Shown: one piece after another, positions 19,820 to 28,832 of the stretch
Layout: each line of letters starts with the position of its first letter
Position numbering within the stretch: position 1 is the stretch's first letter
NCBI GenBank assembly: GCA_018401375.1
Contig: JAGYKR010000007.1
Span: forward strand, 1 to 64,000
Direction: 5' to 3'
DNA from: Ilumatobacteraceae bacterium
GTDB lineage: Bacteria > Actinomycetota > Acidimicrobiia > Acidimicrobiales > Ilumatobacteraceae
DNA length: 64,000 nucleotides
Translations under genes and position numbers: made by a program
Notes under the pieces: generated by a model
Told to the model about the DNA's origin: nothing
Database searches by the model: none
What the model saw: the letters and a program-made list of their open reading frames with translations, nothing else

Positions 19820-20992
19820 ATGCTCGCATTTACCTTCCCCGGCCAGGGGTCACAAAAGCCTGGAATGGGCGCGGCCTGGCGTGAACATGAGAGCTGGGAA
19901 CTCGTTGAGGAAGCCAGTGAACACGCTGGCCGCGATGTGGCTGAACTGCTGCTCCACGCCGATGCCGAGACCCTGCGCGACACACGCAACGCCCAACTCA
20001 CCACCTACGTGACAAGCCTGATCGTGCTCGACGCCGTGGCGCGGCTCGGCATTGAAGCTGAGGTCTGCGCTGGTCACAGCCTCGGCGAGTACACCGCTTT
20101 GTCCGCATCCGGAGCCCTCGAGTTTGGCGAAGGTGTCCGCCTCGTCAGCGAACGGGCCGCCGCCATGCACGAGGCCGGATCGGTCCGGATTGGCACCATG
20201 GCCGCCGTGCTCGGTCTGGAAGACGACCAAGTGGAAATCGCGTGTCGCCTCGCCCAATCAGAAGTGTGGGTGGCCAACATCAATGCTCCCGGTCAGATCG
20301 TGATCGCTGGTTCCCCCGAGGGTGTGGCCGCTGCCGGAGAACAAGCCAAGGCACTCGGCGCCAAAAAAGTGATGCCGCTCGCCGTCTCTGGTGCCTTCCA
20401 CACACCGTTTATGGAGCCCGCTCGGGATCGTTTGCGCGCTGCGCTTGAGGCCACCGATCTGCGTGACACCGACATCGCTGTCGTGGCCAATGTGGACTCC
20501 GAAGCCCACAGGCAAGGCGCCCAATGGTCCACACTGCTATCGGCCCAACTCACCAGCCCGGTGCGTTGGAAACAGTGCTTGTTAACCATGGCAGCAATGG
20601 GCATCACCCGGTTTGCTGAGCTCGGACCAGGTGGCGTTTTGACAGGTATGGCCAAACGAACCGTGGACGGTGCGCGCACGATTTCAGTGGCCACGCCCGA
20701 TGATCTGGACAAACTTTTGGAATGGATCGCCGAGATCCCCGCAGTGGCACCACCGAGCGTGGAAGGCGAGTTTTTGTTCGCTGTGGAACGCCTCGTGGTC
20801 AGCCCGGCCGCCGGGATCTTCACTCCGATCGGCCTCGACGACGGCACCCACATCCAAGTTGGCACCTTGATCGGTCACGTCGGAGAGGCAGAGGTCCGCT
20901 CCCCCTTCGCCGGAGTGTTGCAGAGTTATATTGCGGTGCCCACAGAACGCGTGACGCCCCGCCAGCCGATTGCGTGGTTGCGGAGCCTGTAG
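19820..20992 (+). CDS. fabD: Malonyl-CoA:ACP transacylase with C-terminal lipoyl-like domain
   Basis: FabD loads malonyl groups onto ACP for fatty acid synthesis. Residues 1 to about 300 are the transacylase: FPGQGSQ oxyanion loop, GHSLGEY with nucleophile Ser87, and SGAFHTPFM with the partner His. After a linker (PAVAPPSVEGE) residues about 318-390 form a biotinyl/lipoyl-like hammerhead: VVSPAAGIFTPIG ... DGTHIQVGTLIGHV ... VRSPFAGVLQSY. The hairpin that would carry the modified Lys reads GHVGEAEV and has no MKM, so it cannot be biotinylated or lipoylated. Stand-alone FabD is about 300 residues, so this is a fusion. First gene of the fab operon. Confidence 0.92.
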   Translation: MLAFTFPGQGSQKPGMGAAWREHESWELVEEASEHAGRDVAELLLHADAETLRDTRNAQLTTYVTSLIVLDAVARLGIEAEVCAGHSLGEYTALSASGALEFGEGVRLVSERAAAMHEAGSVRIGTMAAVLGLEDDQVEIACRLAQSEVWVANINAPGQIVIAGSPEGVAAAGEQAKALGAKKVMPLAVSGAFHTPFMEPARDRLRAALEATDLRDTDIAVVANVDSEAHRQGAQWSTLLSAQLTSPVRWKQCLLTMAAMGITRFAELGPGGVLTGMAKRTVDGARTISVATPDDLDKLLEWIAEIPAVAPPSVEGEFLFAVERLVVSPAAGIFTPIGLDDGTHIQVGTLIGHVGEAEVRSPFAGVLQSYIAVPTERVTPRQPIAWLRSL

Positions 20993-21022
20993 GCCTGCGA
21001 ATAAACGAAAAGAGGAATCACA

Positions 21023-21976
21023 ATGCCTGCAATCAGACCCGGCGCTCATGGGGCCGTCATCACTGGATGGGGATCAGCGGTTCCCGACACTGTGGTGACC
21101 AATGCCGATCTCGAAAAGACCATCGACACCAACGATGAGTGGATCACCTCTCGGACCGGTATCAAAGAGCGCCGTGTCGGTGGGACCACCGTAGGGCTCT
21201 CCGTGGAGTCTGGCCGTCAAGCCCTCGAGCGTTCCGGGGTGGACCCGGCAGCGATCGATGGCTTGATCCTGGCTACCACCACTCCTGATCGGGTCGTGCC
21301 CGCCTCCTCCCCCGTGGTCCAAGATCAACTCGGTCTCTCCTGCGGTGCCTTTGATGTCAATGCTGCGTGTTCGGGTTTTGTGTATGCGCTCGTCACCGCC
21401 CATGGACTGATCGCAATGGGCGCAGAGAAACTGCTGGTGATCGGTACCGACACCCTGGCCCGGATCACCGATTGGACCGACCGCGGTACCGCCCCGTTGT
21501 TTGCTGACGGGTCCGGCGCGGTGGTGCTCGAAGCCACCGAAGGACCCGGACAGCTGCTCGGTTGGGATCTTGACGCCGATGGTTCCGCCGAGAAATTCCT
21601 GTACTGCGATGTGGGCGGCCTGATCATGATGGACGGCAAAGAGGTGTTTCGCCGCGCCGTTCGGATCATGGTGGATTCGGCCACGAAGTCGATGCAACAT
21701 GCCGGGGTGACCGCCGAGGAGATTTCCCACGTGGTCCCTCATCAAGCCAACATCCGGATTATCTCCGCGGCCTGTGATCGTCTCGGCATTCCGTTAGAGA
21801 AGGCCTCGCTCACCATTCACCGCACCGGTAACACCTCTTCGGGATCGATCCCCCTCGCCCTCGCTGACTCATTGGATAACTCCAAGATCGCGCCGGGGGA
21901 TCTCGTGTTACTCGTCGGGTTCGGCGCGGGGATGACCGCAGCGAGTGCGATCCTGCGATGGGGTGGCGTGTCATGA
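21023..21976 (+). CDS. fabH: Beta-ketoacyl-ACP synthase III
   Basis: Condenses acyl-CoA with malonyl-ACP to start fatty acid synthesis. It has 317 residues and a full Cys-His-Asn triad: Cys116 in NAACSGF, His in VPHQAN and Asn in RTGNTSSGS. The N-terminal ITGWGSAVPDTVVTN and DEWITSRTGIKERR blocks are diagnostic. A real Shine-Dalgarno sequence (AGAGGAAT) lies before the ATG, in contrast to the leaderless fabD. Confidence 0.96.
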   Translation: MPAIRPGAHGAVITGWGSAVPDTVVTNADLEKTIDTNDEWITSRTGIKERRVGGTTVGLSVESGRQALERSGVDPAAIDGLILATTTPDRVVPASSPVVQDQLGLSCGAFDVNAACSGFVYALVTAHGLIAMGAEKLLVIGTDTLARITDWTDRGTAPLFADGSGAVVLEATEGPGQLLGWDLDADGSAEKFLYCDVGGLIMMDGKEVFRRAVRIMVDSATKSMQHAGVTAEEISHVVPHQANIRIISAACDRLGIPLEKASLTIHRTGNTSSGSIPLALADSLDNSKIAPGDLVLLVGFGAGMTAASAILRWGGVS

Positions 21977-22680
21977 GTCGCATCGTGTTGATCACCGGCG
22001 GATCCAAAGGGATCGGTTTGGCCTGCGCACGAATGTTCAGTGATCTGGGCGACAAGGTGGCGGTCACCTATAACTCGTCCCCGCCCCCCGAGGGTCTGTT
22101 CGGCGTCAAATGTGATGTCACCTCAACCGCCGAAGTAGACGCAGCCTTCAGCACCGTTGAAGAACATTTCGGTGGACCGGTGGAGATCTTGGTCTCCAAT
22201 GCGGGGGTCACCAAAGACGGCCTCCTGCTGCGGATGGGTGAAGAAGACTTCGCCTCGGTGATCGATGCCAACCTCACTGGCGCCTTCCGGGTCACTCGTC
22301 GGGCAGCATCGGGGATGGTCCGGGCTCGAGCGGGCCGCATCATATTGATGTCCTCGGTGGTCGGTCTGCTCGGCTCAGCCGGGCAGGTGAACTACGCCGC
22401 CGCTAAAGCCGGTCTCGTAGGCCTCGCCCGATCCCTAGCACGCGAACTCGGTTCGCGGGGGATCACCACAAATGTGGTCGCCCCCGGTCCGGTGGCCACC
22501 GACATGACCGCAGGGCTCGGCGAAAAACGCCTCGCCGAACTCACCGCAGCAGTCCCGCTCGGACGCATGGCCACACCCGAAGAGATCGCCGCGACGGTGG
22601 TCTTCCTCGCTTCACCCGCCGCTGGTTACATCACGGGAGCCGTGATCCCTGTGGATGGCGGCCTCGGAATGGGTCATTAA
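21973..22680 (+). CDS. fabG: 3-oxoacyl-ACP reductase
   Basis: NADPH-dependent reduction of 3-oxoacyl-ACP. It is a short-chain dehydrogenase of 235 residues with the cofactor motif TGGSKGIG, SNAG in place of the usual NNAG, catalytic Ser in LMSSVVG and YxxxK in YAAAKAG. Start by ATGA overlap with fabH. The stop TAA falls inside the first copy of a threefold 16-base repeat. Confidence 0.93.
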   Translation: MSRIVLITGGSKGIGLACARMFSDLGDKVAVTYNSSPPPEGLFGVKCDVTSTAEVDAAFSTVEEHFGGPVEILVSNAGVTKDGLLLRMGEEDFASVIDANLTGAFRVTRRAASGMVRARAGRIILMSSVVGLLGSAGQVNYAAAKAGLVGLARSLARELGSRGITTNVVAPGPVATDMTAGLGEKRLAELTAAVPLGRMATPEEIAATVVFLASPAAGYITGAVIPVDGGLGMGH

Positions 22681-22715
22681 CGGTATGGGTCATTAACGGC
22701 ATGGGTCATTAACGG
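22669..22715. repeat. Three copies of a stop-containing repeat after fabG
   Basis: ATGGGTCATTAACGG occurs at 22669, 22685 and 22701, a period of 16. The first copy encodes the last residues and stop of FabG (MGH-stop). The following copies are identical but for the spacer base. The remaining sequence to acpP at 22829 shows no other gene. Confidence 0.8.
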
Positions 22716-22828
22716 TTGTCACACCGAATGTGTTCGGGTCTACGTGGCCCGACCTGCAAGTATTGAAGAGTTCGTTTCATCACATCTGCGGCCTCTCCCC
22801 GAGGGGCCGTTCACCGAAGGAGATTCCC

Positions 22829-23065
22829 GTGAATCAAGAATTGTTTGCCCGCTTCCGCAAATGTGCCGTTGAGGTGCTGTCGGTGTCTGAGGATCAAGTG
22901 ACCCTCGAAGCCAAGTTCGGTGATGACCTCGACGCTGACTCCCTTGACCTCGTGGAACTGGTCATGGCGCTCGAAGAGGAGTTCGGGGTGGAAGTCCCCG
23001 AGGAAGAACTTGAAGACATCCAAACTGTCGGCCAGGCGTTCGAACTGGTCACCGGCAAGCTCTGA
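22829..23065 (+). CDS. acpP: Acyl carrier protein
   Basis: Carries the growing acyl chain on a phosphopantetheine arm. It is a predicted 78-residue acidic protein with attachment site [12 protein letters not shown], Ser38. The GTG at 22829 is chosen because AAGGAG lies 8 bases upstream and the length then matches the family. The earlier in-frame ATG would add a 33-residue tail unlike ACP. The stop overlaps the fabF start (TGATG). Confidence 0.95.
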   Translation: MNQELFARFRKCAVEVLSVSEDQVTLEAKFGDDLDADSLDLVELVMALEEEFGVEVPEEELEDIQTVGQAFELVTGKL

Positions 23066-24246
23066 TGGACGGCCGCCAGCGGCGCGTGGCTGTGACCGGC
23101 CTCGGGGTGGTGGCACCCTGCGGGCTTGGTCGCGAGGCCTACTGGCAAGGCCTGCTCGGAAGCGGGATCTCCGGGTCCACTTCGGCGACGATCACCGATT
23201 GGGATCCCTCGCCGTACTTCGCTAACCCCAAAGAGGCCCGACGGGCCGACCGGGTAGAACAACTGGCCTTAGCCGCTGCTGCTGAGGCGTTTGAGCAATC
23301 GGGTATGCCCTCAGGAGATCTGTCGCGCTTTGGCACCATTTTTGGCACGGGCGTTGGCGGCATCCACACACTCGAAGAACAAATTGAGGTGCGCCTCACG
23401 AAAGGTGAGCGACGGGTCTCACCGTTCCTCGTGCCGATGATGATGGCCAACGCTCCAGGGGCGGCGATCTCGATGCGTTACGGCCTGACCGGGCCCAACT
23501 GGACAGTGGTGACCACATGCGCCGCGAGCACACACTCCATTGGCTCAGCCAAACCGACTGATCGCTTGAGCGCTGTGATGCGGTGGCTACCGGCGGGGCA
23601 AGCGCAGCCACACTCACCTCAATGGCCGGTTTTGGCAACATGACGGCGCTGTCCACCACCGGTGTGAGCCGACCCTTTGACGCTGGTCGGGACGGGTTTG
23701 TGATGGGTGAAGGTGCAGCGGTTTTGATTCTTGAAGAAGAATGGGAGCGGGCGGAGGCTCGTGAAGCGACCATCCTCGGTGAGATTCTTGGAGCGGCGAG
23801 TAACGCTGACGCCCATCACATCACCACCGGCCCCTGGTGGGGTGGGCGCAATCAACTGCATTGCGCCTCGCTCTCAGTGACGCCGGGCTTGATCCCGCAC
23901 AGTCGTGCGAATCAGCGCACCTGGCACCTCCACGCCGTTAAACGACTATTGCTTTGAAGTATGCGTGCGCGCCGTATTCGGTGCAAACGCCGTACCGATC
24001 ACCTCCACCAAGGTGTGACGGGTCACGCTCTCGGTGCAGCCGGAGCACTCGGGCTGCACAGCGGTATTGCTGTCTATGCAACACCGCTTGTTGATCCCTC
24101 CCCTGCGAATACCGCAACAGTGGATCCAGACTTTGAGATCGATCTCGTTCTGGGGCACCTCTCGGGAGTGGACGCCAGGGCCGACCATTTCCAATAACTT
24201 CGGCTTCGGTGGCCACAACGGCTCCGTGATCATCGCTCCGGCGTAG
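23065..24246 (+). pseudogene. fabF: Beta-ketoacyl-ACP synthase II, frameshifted in this sequence
   Basis: Elongating condensing enzyme. The first 160 codons are intact: RVAVTGLGVVAPCG and the active-site Cys in TVVTTCAASTHSIGSA. Two single-base insertions (near 23551 and 23566) shift to VATGGASAATLTSMAGF and FVMGEGAAVLILEE. More indels follow between 23840 and 24180, where the His motifs are recovered across frames (SAHGTSTPLNDYC, then VTGHALGAAGAL). The C-terminus NNFGFGGHNGSVII is clean to the TAG at 24246. The conserved motifs argue that the errors are in the sequence, not the gene. Overlaps acpP by one base. Confidence 0.88.
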
Positions 24247-24289
24247 AAGCCGGACCCGCACCGCCGACGCGGCCTATTTCGGGCGCTAA

Positions 24290-24741
24290 TTACCACAAAA
24301 ACGGCAGGTCAGGCTCGCAGGCCACCTCCCCGTTGAGCAAGGCCGCGTCCGGTCCCCTTGCCTGCTCGCGCTGACAAGCGGCCCATTTCCACCTCGAGAA
24401 TCAGATCATCGCCAGGACCCACCTGCCGACGGAATCGGCGCGGTCAAGTCCGCCGAACAACGGCAGACGGCCAGCAAAACGCGTTCGTCAGCGAGCACGC
24501 TGAGAGCCGCCTGAGCGATCGCCTCACACATCAACACCCCAGGCAGGGTGGGCCGGCCTGAGAAGTGTCAGCAAAAAACCATTCCTCACCGGTCAGATGC
24601 CACAGCCCTCGGGCAGAGACGCCGGGTTGGATCTCAAGGATCTCATCCACAAACAAAAACGGTGGGCGGTGCGGGAGCCAGATCAGTCAGGTCCGTCCCG
24701 ACTGTAGTGAACACGCCGTATCCCCGGGCCTTTGATGACAT
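24290..24741 (-). pseudogene. fabZ: 3-hydroxyacyl-ACP dehydratase (FabZ-like), frameshifted
   Basis: Read across several one-base indels, the minus strand gives a hot-dog-fold dehydratase of about 150 residues. It begins MSSKARGYGVFTTVGTDLTD, then LPHRPPFLFVDEILEIQPG, GHFPGRPTLPGVLMCEAIAQA with the catalytic His and Glu regions of FabZ, and RFRRQVGPGDDLILEVEMGR. It would dehydrate 3-hydroxyacyl-ACP, completing the fab set opposite. The ATG shares a base with the stop of the upstream Zn-ribbon gene (TGATG). Breaks are visible near the LPHRPP block, before GHFPG, and before RFRRQ. FabZ rather than another hot-dog enzyme is inferred from these motifs and context. Confidence 0.78.
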
Positions 24742-25022
24742 CAGAATCTGAAGCGCCGTCGGGCGTGGGCGTGGTAGTGATCAGGGATTGACCGCAAGTT
24801 GTCGTCGATGTAGTGCTCGAAGCTGAATCGCTCCGCCATCACTGTTTCCAAACGAGCCCACAGGCGCTGCTTTGTAACGTCATCAGGCGCTGGATCATGA
24901 TGTCTCCACACCACCATCGGCACGAAACAGGATTCGCATTCGGCGATCCAGCATTCCTCATCGGAGTAATACCACTCGGTCAGTGGTGCTGCTTCGCAGA
25001 GTTCACAATGTGGAGCCGACAC
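24741..25022 (-). CDS. Small zinc-ribbon protein of unknown function
   Basis: 93 residues from a GTG start. Two CxxC knuckles (CELC and CESC) with a third Cys just before the second pair (CWIAECESC) suggest a bound zinc. The rest is rich in Trp, His and Arg (MVVWRHHDPAP, DHYHAHARRRFRF). No enzyme motif is recognised. It lies 6 bases after trpA and is coupled to the fabZ-like gene, so it is part of that operon. It may bind RNA, DNA or another protein, but nothing here decides. Confidence 0.7.
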   Translation of the reverse strand: MSAPHCELCEAAPLTEWYYSDEECWIAECESCFVPMVVWRHHDPAPDDVTKQRLWARLETVMAERFSFEHYIDDNLRSIPDHYHAHARRRFRF

Positions 25023-25028
25023 CGCAGA

Positions 25029-25829
25029 TCATTCAGCGTCGAGGGCCTGGCGCACTTCGGAGATGTAGGCGCCCACCGCATCGGGGCCACCCTCCATCAA
25101 TCGGCGCACCACAGAGGCGCCCATGATGACACCATCGGCTACCCGACAGGCCTCCACCGCTTGTTCGGCATTGGACACGCCCACCCCGACGAGCACCGGA
25201 ACATCGGTGATCGCCGTCAGTCGGGCAGCGAGGGCCGTGGCGGTGGCGGCCAGTTCGGAGCGCTCCCCGGTCACACCTAACAAGCCAACCGAATACACAA
25301 ACCCGCGGGTCCGCTCCACGATGCGGGGCAAACGCTCATCGGGAGCGGTGGGCGCAGCGAGCAGGATCGTCTCTAAGCCTGCAGCATCAGCGGCTTCACA
25401 CCACGGCCCGGCCTCCTCAAGGGGGAGATCGGGCAGGATGCACCCAGAGATACCCGCCGAAGCCAACCGATCAGCAAAACGGTGGACACCGTCGTGATGA
25501 ACCAGGTTGTAGTAGGTCATCACGATCAGGGGCACGCCCACCTGCAAACGGCGTACCTCGTCCAGTACCAACTGAGGGGTGACACCGTTATCGAGGGCGA
25601 GTTGCGAGGCCTGTTGGATCACAGGGCCGTCCATGACTGGATCGGAGAAGGGAATCCCGATCTCCACCGCATCAGCTCCCGCAGCGACCGCCGCCTGTAC
25701 AGCCTCTGTCCAACCCGGATACCCGCCGGTGATGTAGGGCACGAGAAGGGATCGTCCGGCTTCACGAGCGGTGCGAAACGCCGACTCGATCCGTCCGGGT
25801 GCCGGACGTGTTGCTGACTGTGCGGTCAT
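25029..25829 (-). CDS. trpA: Tryptophan synthase alpha chain
   Basis: Cleaves indole-3-glycerol phosphate to indole, which is channelled to TrpB. It has 266 residues in a TIM barrel with catalytic Glu in VEIGIPFSDPVMDGP (which also holds the catalytic Asp), YYNLV and GVGVSNAEQA for phosphate binding. The ATG at 25829, 2 bases after the trpB stop, is preferred over longer upstream starts that would overlap trpB. Confidence 0.96.
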   Translation of the reverse strand: MTAQSATRPAPGRIESAFRTAREAGRSLLVPYITGGYPGWTEAVQAAVAAGADAVEIGIPFSDPVMDGPVIQQASQLALDNGVTPQLVLDEVRRLQVGVPLIVMTYYNLVHHDGVHRFADRLASAGISGCILPDLPLEEAGPWCEAADAAGLETILLAAPTAPDERLPRIVERTRGFVYSVGLLGVTGERSELAATATALAARLTAITDVPVLVGVGVSNAEQAVEACRVADGVIMGASVVRRLMEGGPDAVGAYISEVRQALDAE

Positions 25830-25831
25830 GG

Positions 25832-27043
25832 TCACTTCAAAATGTCCATCACCTGAGCGACATCTTTGTCCCCACGTCCCGACAGGTTCATGAGCACCGT
25901 CTGGCCTTGGATGTGTGGGGCTTCGCGCACGATCCAGGCGAGCGAGTGCGCACACTCGAGCGCCGGAATGATGCCCTCTGAACGCGCCATCAATACGAAA
26001 GCTTCAAGCACTTCGGCGTCGTTAACCGTTGGGTACTCCGCACGGCCAATCGAGGCGAGATAGGAGTGCTCGGGGCCAACACCGGGGTAATCGAGACCCG
26101 CTGACACCGAATGGGCTTCTTCCACCTGCCCGTACTCATCTTGCATCAAGTAGGTGCGCATCCCGTGCACGACACCGGGCTGGGCGCGCCCCACAGCAGC
26201 ACCACCTTCGGGTTCCACACCGATCAGACGGGCTTTGGTGTCAATGAACCCCGAGAAAATGCCGATCGCATTGGATCCGCCACCCACGCACGCGGCCACC
26301 ACATCAGGATCCCCACCGTAAATCTCACGGCATTGGGTCCGAGCCTCTGACCCAATGACCCGATGGAACTGGCGCACCATAAATGGATACGGATGCGGCC
26401 CCATGACCGATCCGAGGCAGTAATGGGTGTCCCCGACGGTTGCCACCCAGTCGCGCATTGCTTCATTGACGGCATCTTTGAGGGTGCGGCTACCCGAATG
26501 CACCGCTTCGACCTCGGCTCCGAGCAGTTTCATGCGGAACACGTTTAAGGCTTGGCGTTCCACGTCTACGGCACCCATGTAGACCTTGCATTCGAGTCCG
26601 AGCAATGCCGCAGCGGTGGCCGAAGCCACCCCGTGCTGACCGGCTCCGGTCTCAGCCACGATCCGGGTCTTACCCATCCGCTTGGCCAACAACACCTGGC
26701 CGAGCACGTTATTGATTTTGTGGGAACCGGTGTGGTTCAGGTCCTCGCGCTTCAGGATCAGCCTGATCCCCAACTGGGCGCTGAGGTTATGGCATTGGGT
26801 GAGCATCGATGGCCGACCGGCATATTCGGCGAGCACCTTGTGGAGTTCGGCGCGAAACTCCGGATCCGCCCACGCTTCGTTAAAGCCCGCTTCAAGCTCA
26901 TGGCAGGCGGGTACCAAAGTCTCGGGGACGAAGCGGCCGCCGAACTCGCCGAACCGGCCGTCAGCACCAGGCACCACCATCGAATCCTGTTCGGATTCAA
27001 AATCGGTGGCCGTCGGGGGGATCTGGTTCTCAAGTGTGGTCAT
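25832..27043 (-). CDS. trpB: Tryptophan synthase beta chain
   Basis: PLP-dependent condensation of indole and serine to tryptophan. It has 403 residues. The PLP Lys lies in HTGSHKINN, the glycine-rich phosphate site in GGGSNAIG, and ETGAGQHG and [12 protein letters not shown] are family blocks. It overlaps the trpF stop by 3 bases. Confidence 0.97.
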   Translation of the reverse strand: MTTLENQIPPTATDFESEQDSMVVPGADGRFGEFGGRFVPETLVPACHELEAGFNEAWADPEFRAELHKVLAEYAGRPSMLTQCHNLSAQLGIRLILKREDLNHTGSHKINNVLGQVLLAKRMGKTRIVAETGAGQHGVASATAAALLGLECKVYMGAVDVERQALNVFRMKLLGAEVEAVHSGSRTLKDAVNEAMRDWVATVGDTHYCLGSVMGPHPYPFMVRQFHRVIGSEARTQCREIYGGDPDVVAACVGGGSNAIGIFSGFIDTKARLIGVEPEGGAAVGRAQPGVVHGMRTYLMQDEYGQVEEAHSVSAGLDYPGVGPEHSYLASIGRAEYPTVNDAEVLEAFVLMARSEGIIPALECAHSLAWIVREAPHIQGQTVLMNLSGRGDKDVAQVMDILK

Positions 27044-27693
27044 TCATCTGCCCAGTCGTAAGGCAACTCATCAGGCCCCCGGTACGGGGCCGGACTCGCC
27101 GCGCGTGCATTCTCAATAAATCTTTTCACCTTCAACGCGTCTTTTCGCCCCGGGGAGCGTTCCACGCCAGATGACACGTCTACACCCCAAGGTGTCACCA
27201 CCTGAACTCCTTCGGCCACATTCTCCGGCGTCAGGCCCCCCGCCAAAATGACCCGGAGTGAACCTGGGATGTCCGCAGCCATCCCCCAATCAAAAACCTT
27301 GCCCGATCCGGGACTCGGAGCATCCACCAAGATCAGGTCCGTTCCGTAGCGGTCCGCTGTGGCCAGATCGTGGCTGCCGGCGGCCAATGCCTTGATCACC
27401 CAGCGCACCCGGGTAGATACTTCGGCTACCTGAGCAGGGGTTTCGTTGCCATGGAGCTGAACGGCTTTGACGCCGGAGCGATTCACGATGTCAATGATCC
27501 GGGCCGGATGTTCGTCACGAAACACCCCGACCGTCAAAATCTCCGGGGGCAAACGGCGGGTGATGTCATACACCACTTGAGCCGCAACCTGTCGTGGTGA
27601 AGGAGCGAACACAAATCCGATCGCGTCAGCACCCATCGCTACGGACAACAAAGCATCGTCCTCAGTAGTGACACCGCAAATCTTGATGAACAT
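27040..27693 (-). CDS. trpF: Phosphoribosylanthranilate isomerase
   Basis: Third step from anthranilate in tryptophan synthesis. It has 217 residues, starting [14 protein letters not shown] with the catalytic Cys in KICG. Other blocks are [18 protein letters not shown], and [11 protein letters not shown] with GVDVSSGVE (phosphate binding). An ATG 7 codons upstream is possible, but 27693 gives the standard N-terminus. It lies 21 bases after trpC. Confidence 0.95.
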   Translation of the reverse strand: MFIKICGVTTEDDALLSVAMGADAIGFVFAPSPRQVAAQVVYDITRRLPPEILTVGVFRDEHPARIIDIVNRSGVKAVQLHGNETPAQVAEVSTRVRWVIKALAAGSHDLATADRYGTDLILVDAPSPGSGKVFDWGMAADIPGSLRVILAGGLTPENVAEGVQVVTPWGVDVSSGVERSPGRKDALKVKRFIENARAASPAPYRGPDELPYDWADE

Positions 27694-27714
27694 GCGCAGC
27701 GAACGGTATCGCAC

Positions 27715-28494
27715 TCACCGCGCAACGCGCAGTGACCTCAGCATCGCTCCTGGATCACTCGCAGTGACCAAGGTCTCTCCCACGAGAACCGCCTGATATC
27801 CCGCCGCGAGCAGGGCGCCGGCGTCGCTGGGGCCTCGGACTCCGGACTCCGCCACTTTGACCACGGAATCGGGAATGATCGATCCCATTCTTACGGCGCG
27901 GGCGTGGTCCACCTCAAAGGTCACGAGGTCGCGTTGATTGACCCCAACGATGAGCGCGCCCGCATCGAGAGCCCGTTCGAGTTCGCGCTCGTCGTGGATT
28001 TCCACGAGCACTTCGAGACCAATCTGAAGGGCCAGATCATGGAGTTCGGTGAGTTCGCCCTGTGATAGGGCCGCTGCGATCAACAGCACACAATCCGCAC
28101 CCATCAGTCGGGCGTCGGCCACATCGTGAGCGCACACCGTGAAGTCCTTGCGGAGCACCGGCAACGCACAGGCCGCTCGGGCGGCTTGCAGATCCTCGGG
28201 CCCGCCTCCAAAGAACTCGGTGTCGGTGAGCACCGACAAACACGCCGCACCGGCCTCGGCGTAAATCTGAGCGAATACAGCAGGATCGAGACCTTCCCGC
28301 AGCACACCCTTGGAGGGTGAGCGACGTTTGATCTCGCTGATCACCGCCAGATGATCACTCGGCGCAAGCGCGTCAGCGAAGGGTCGGATCGGCGCACAGC
28401 GCATGGCCTGTTCGATGAGTTCGTCTATCGAACGAGAATCAGCTGCGGCCACCTCGCGATGCCGGGCCAAAATGCGGTCCAGATAGGTGGCCAC
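27715..28494 (-). CDS. trpC: Indole-3-glycerol phosphate synthase
   Basis: Ring closure to indole-3-glycerol phosphate. It has 259 residues with ISEIKRRSPSKG (catalytic Lys), LPVLRKDF, GADCVLLIAAAL, VGVNQRDL and VAESGV. GTG start, 6 bases after the ABM-domain gene. trpE, trpG and trpD are not in the window, so the pathway is split across the genome. Confidence 0.95.
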   Translation of the reverse strand: MATYLDRILARHREVAAADSRSIDELIEQAMRCAPIRPFADALAPSDHLAVISEIKRRSPSKGVLREGLDPAVFAQIYAEAGAACLSVLTDTEFFGGGPEDLQAARAACALPVLRKDFTVCAHDVADARLMGADCVLLIAAALSQGELTELHDLALQIGLEVLVEIHDERELERALDAGALIVGVNQRDLVTFEVDHARAVRMGSIIPDSVVKVAESGVRGPSDAGALLAAGYQAVLVGETLVTASDPGAMLRSLRVAR

Positions 28495-28500
28495 AAGTGT

Positions 28501-28806
28501 TTACAGACCTTTGCCGCCGAGCGGAGTCAAAAAGATCAGCTCGGGGCGGCCAGCGAGCTTGCCGGCGAGGCCGTGGCCGAGCTCTTTCATCGCTGAGCTT
28601 GAGCCGTGGGCATCAAATCCTGCCTGGTCTGCGTACGTCTCGTAAAACCACAGCACGTCTGCATCAGAGGCATCCCGATGCAAGATGTAGCGCAAGGTGC
28701 CGGCTTCTGATTCCACGTGGGCGAGCATCGGAGCGAGGCCTGCGACCACCTCATCGGACATTCCGGGCTGGCAGGTGAGTTTGGCGAGAACAGCAATCTG
28801 AGTCAT
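28501..28806 (-). CDS. ABM-domain (antibiotic biosynthesis monooxygenase-like) protein
   Basis: 101 residues forming a single ferredoxin-like ABM fold: VLAKLTCQPG at the first strand, SEAGTLRYILHRDASDADVLWFYETY in the middle (quoted as two short blocks: TLRYILHRD and VLWFYETYAD) and FDAHGSSSAMKEL. This family includes quinol monooxygenases such as YgiN and heme-degrading proteins. The exact reaction is not evident. TACGGT lies 6 bases before the ATG, suggesting a separate leaderless promoter here that may also drive trpC onward. Confidence 0.75.
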   Translation of the reverse strand: MTQIAVLAKLTCQPGMSDEVVAGLAPMLAHVESEAGTLRYILHRDASDADVLWFYETYADQAGFDAHGSSSAMKELGHGLAGKLAGRPELIFLTPLGGKGL

Positions 28807-28812
28807 GGTGTG

Positions 28813-28818
28813 ACCGTA
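28813..28818 (-). promoter_or_regulatory. Putative -10 hexamer before the ABM-trpCFBA genes
   Basis: TACGGT on the minus strand with 6 bases to the ATG at 28806. Same hexamer and spacing as at 584-589. Confidence 0.4.
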
Positions 28819-28832
28819 GCCTCCGGACCCGC

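Noticed and set aside
19639-20004. Minus-strand open frame over the fabD start
   Set aside because: It is Ser/Arg-rich, without motifs, and overlaps the clear FabD N-terminus.
24358-24751. Plus-strand small ORFs after fabF
   Set aside because: They are frames opposite the broken fabZ-like gene, whose motifs are found on the minus strand.
25830-25955. Longer TrpA starting upstream in trpB
   Set aside because: It would overlap trpB heavily and adds residues unlike TrpA; ATG 25829 sits 2 bases after the trpB stop.
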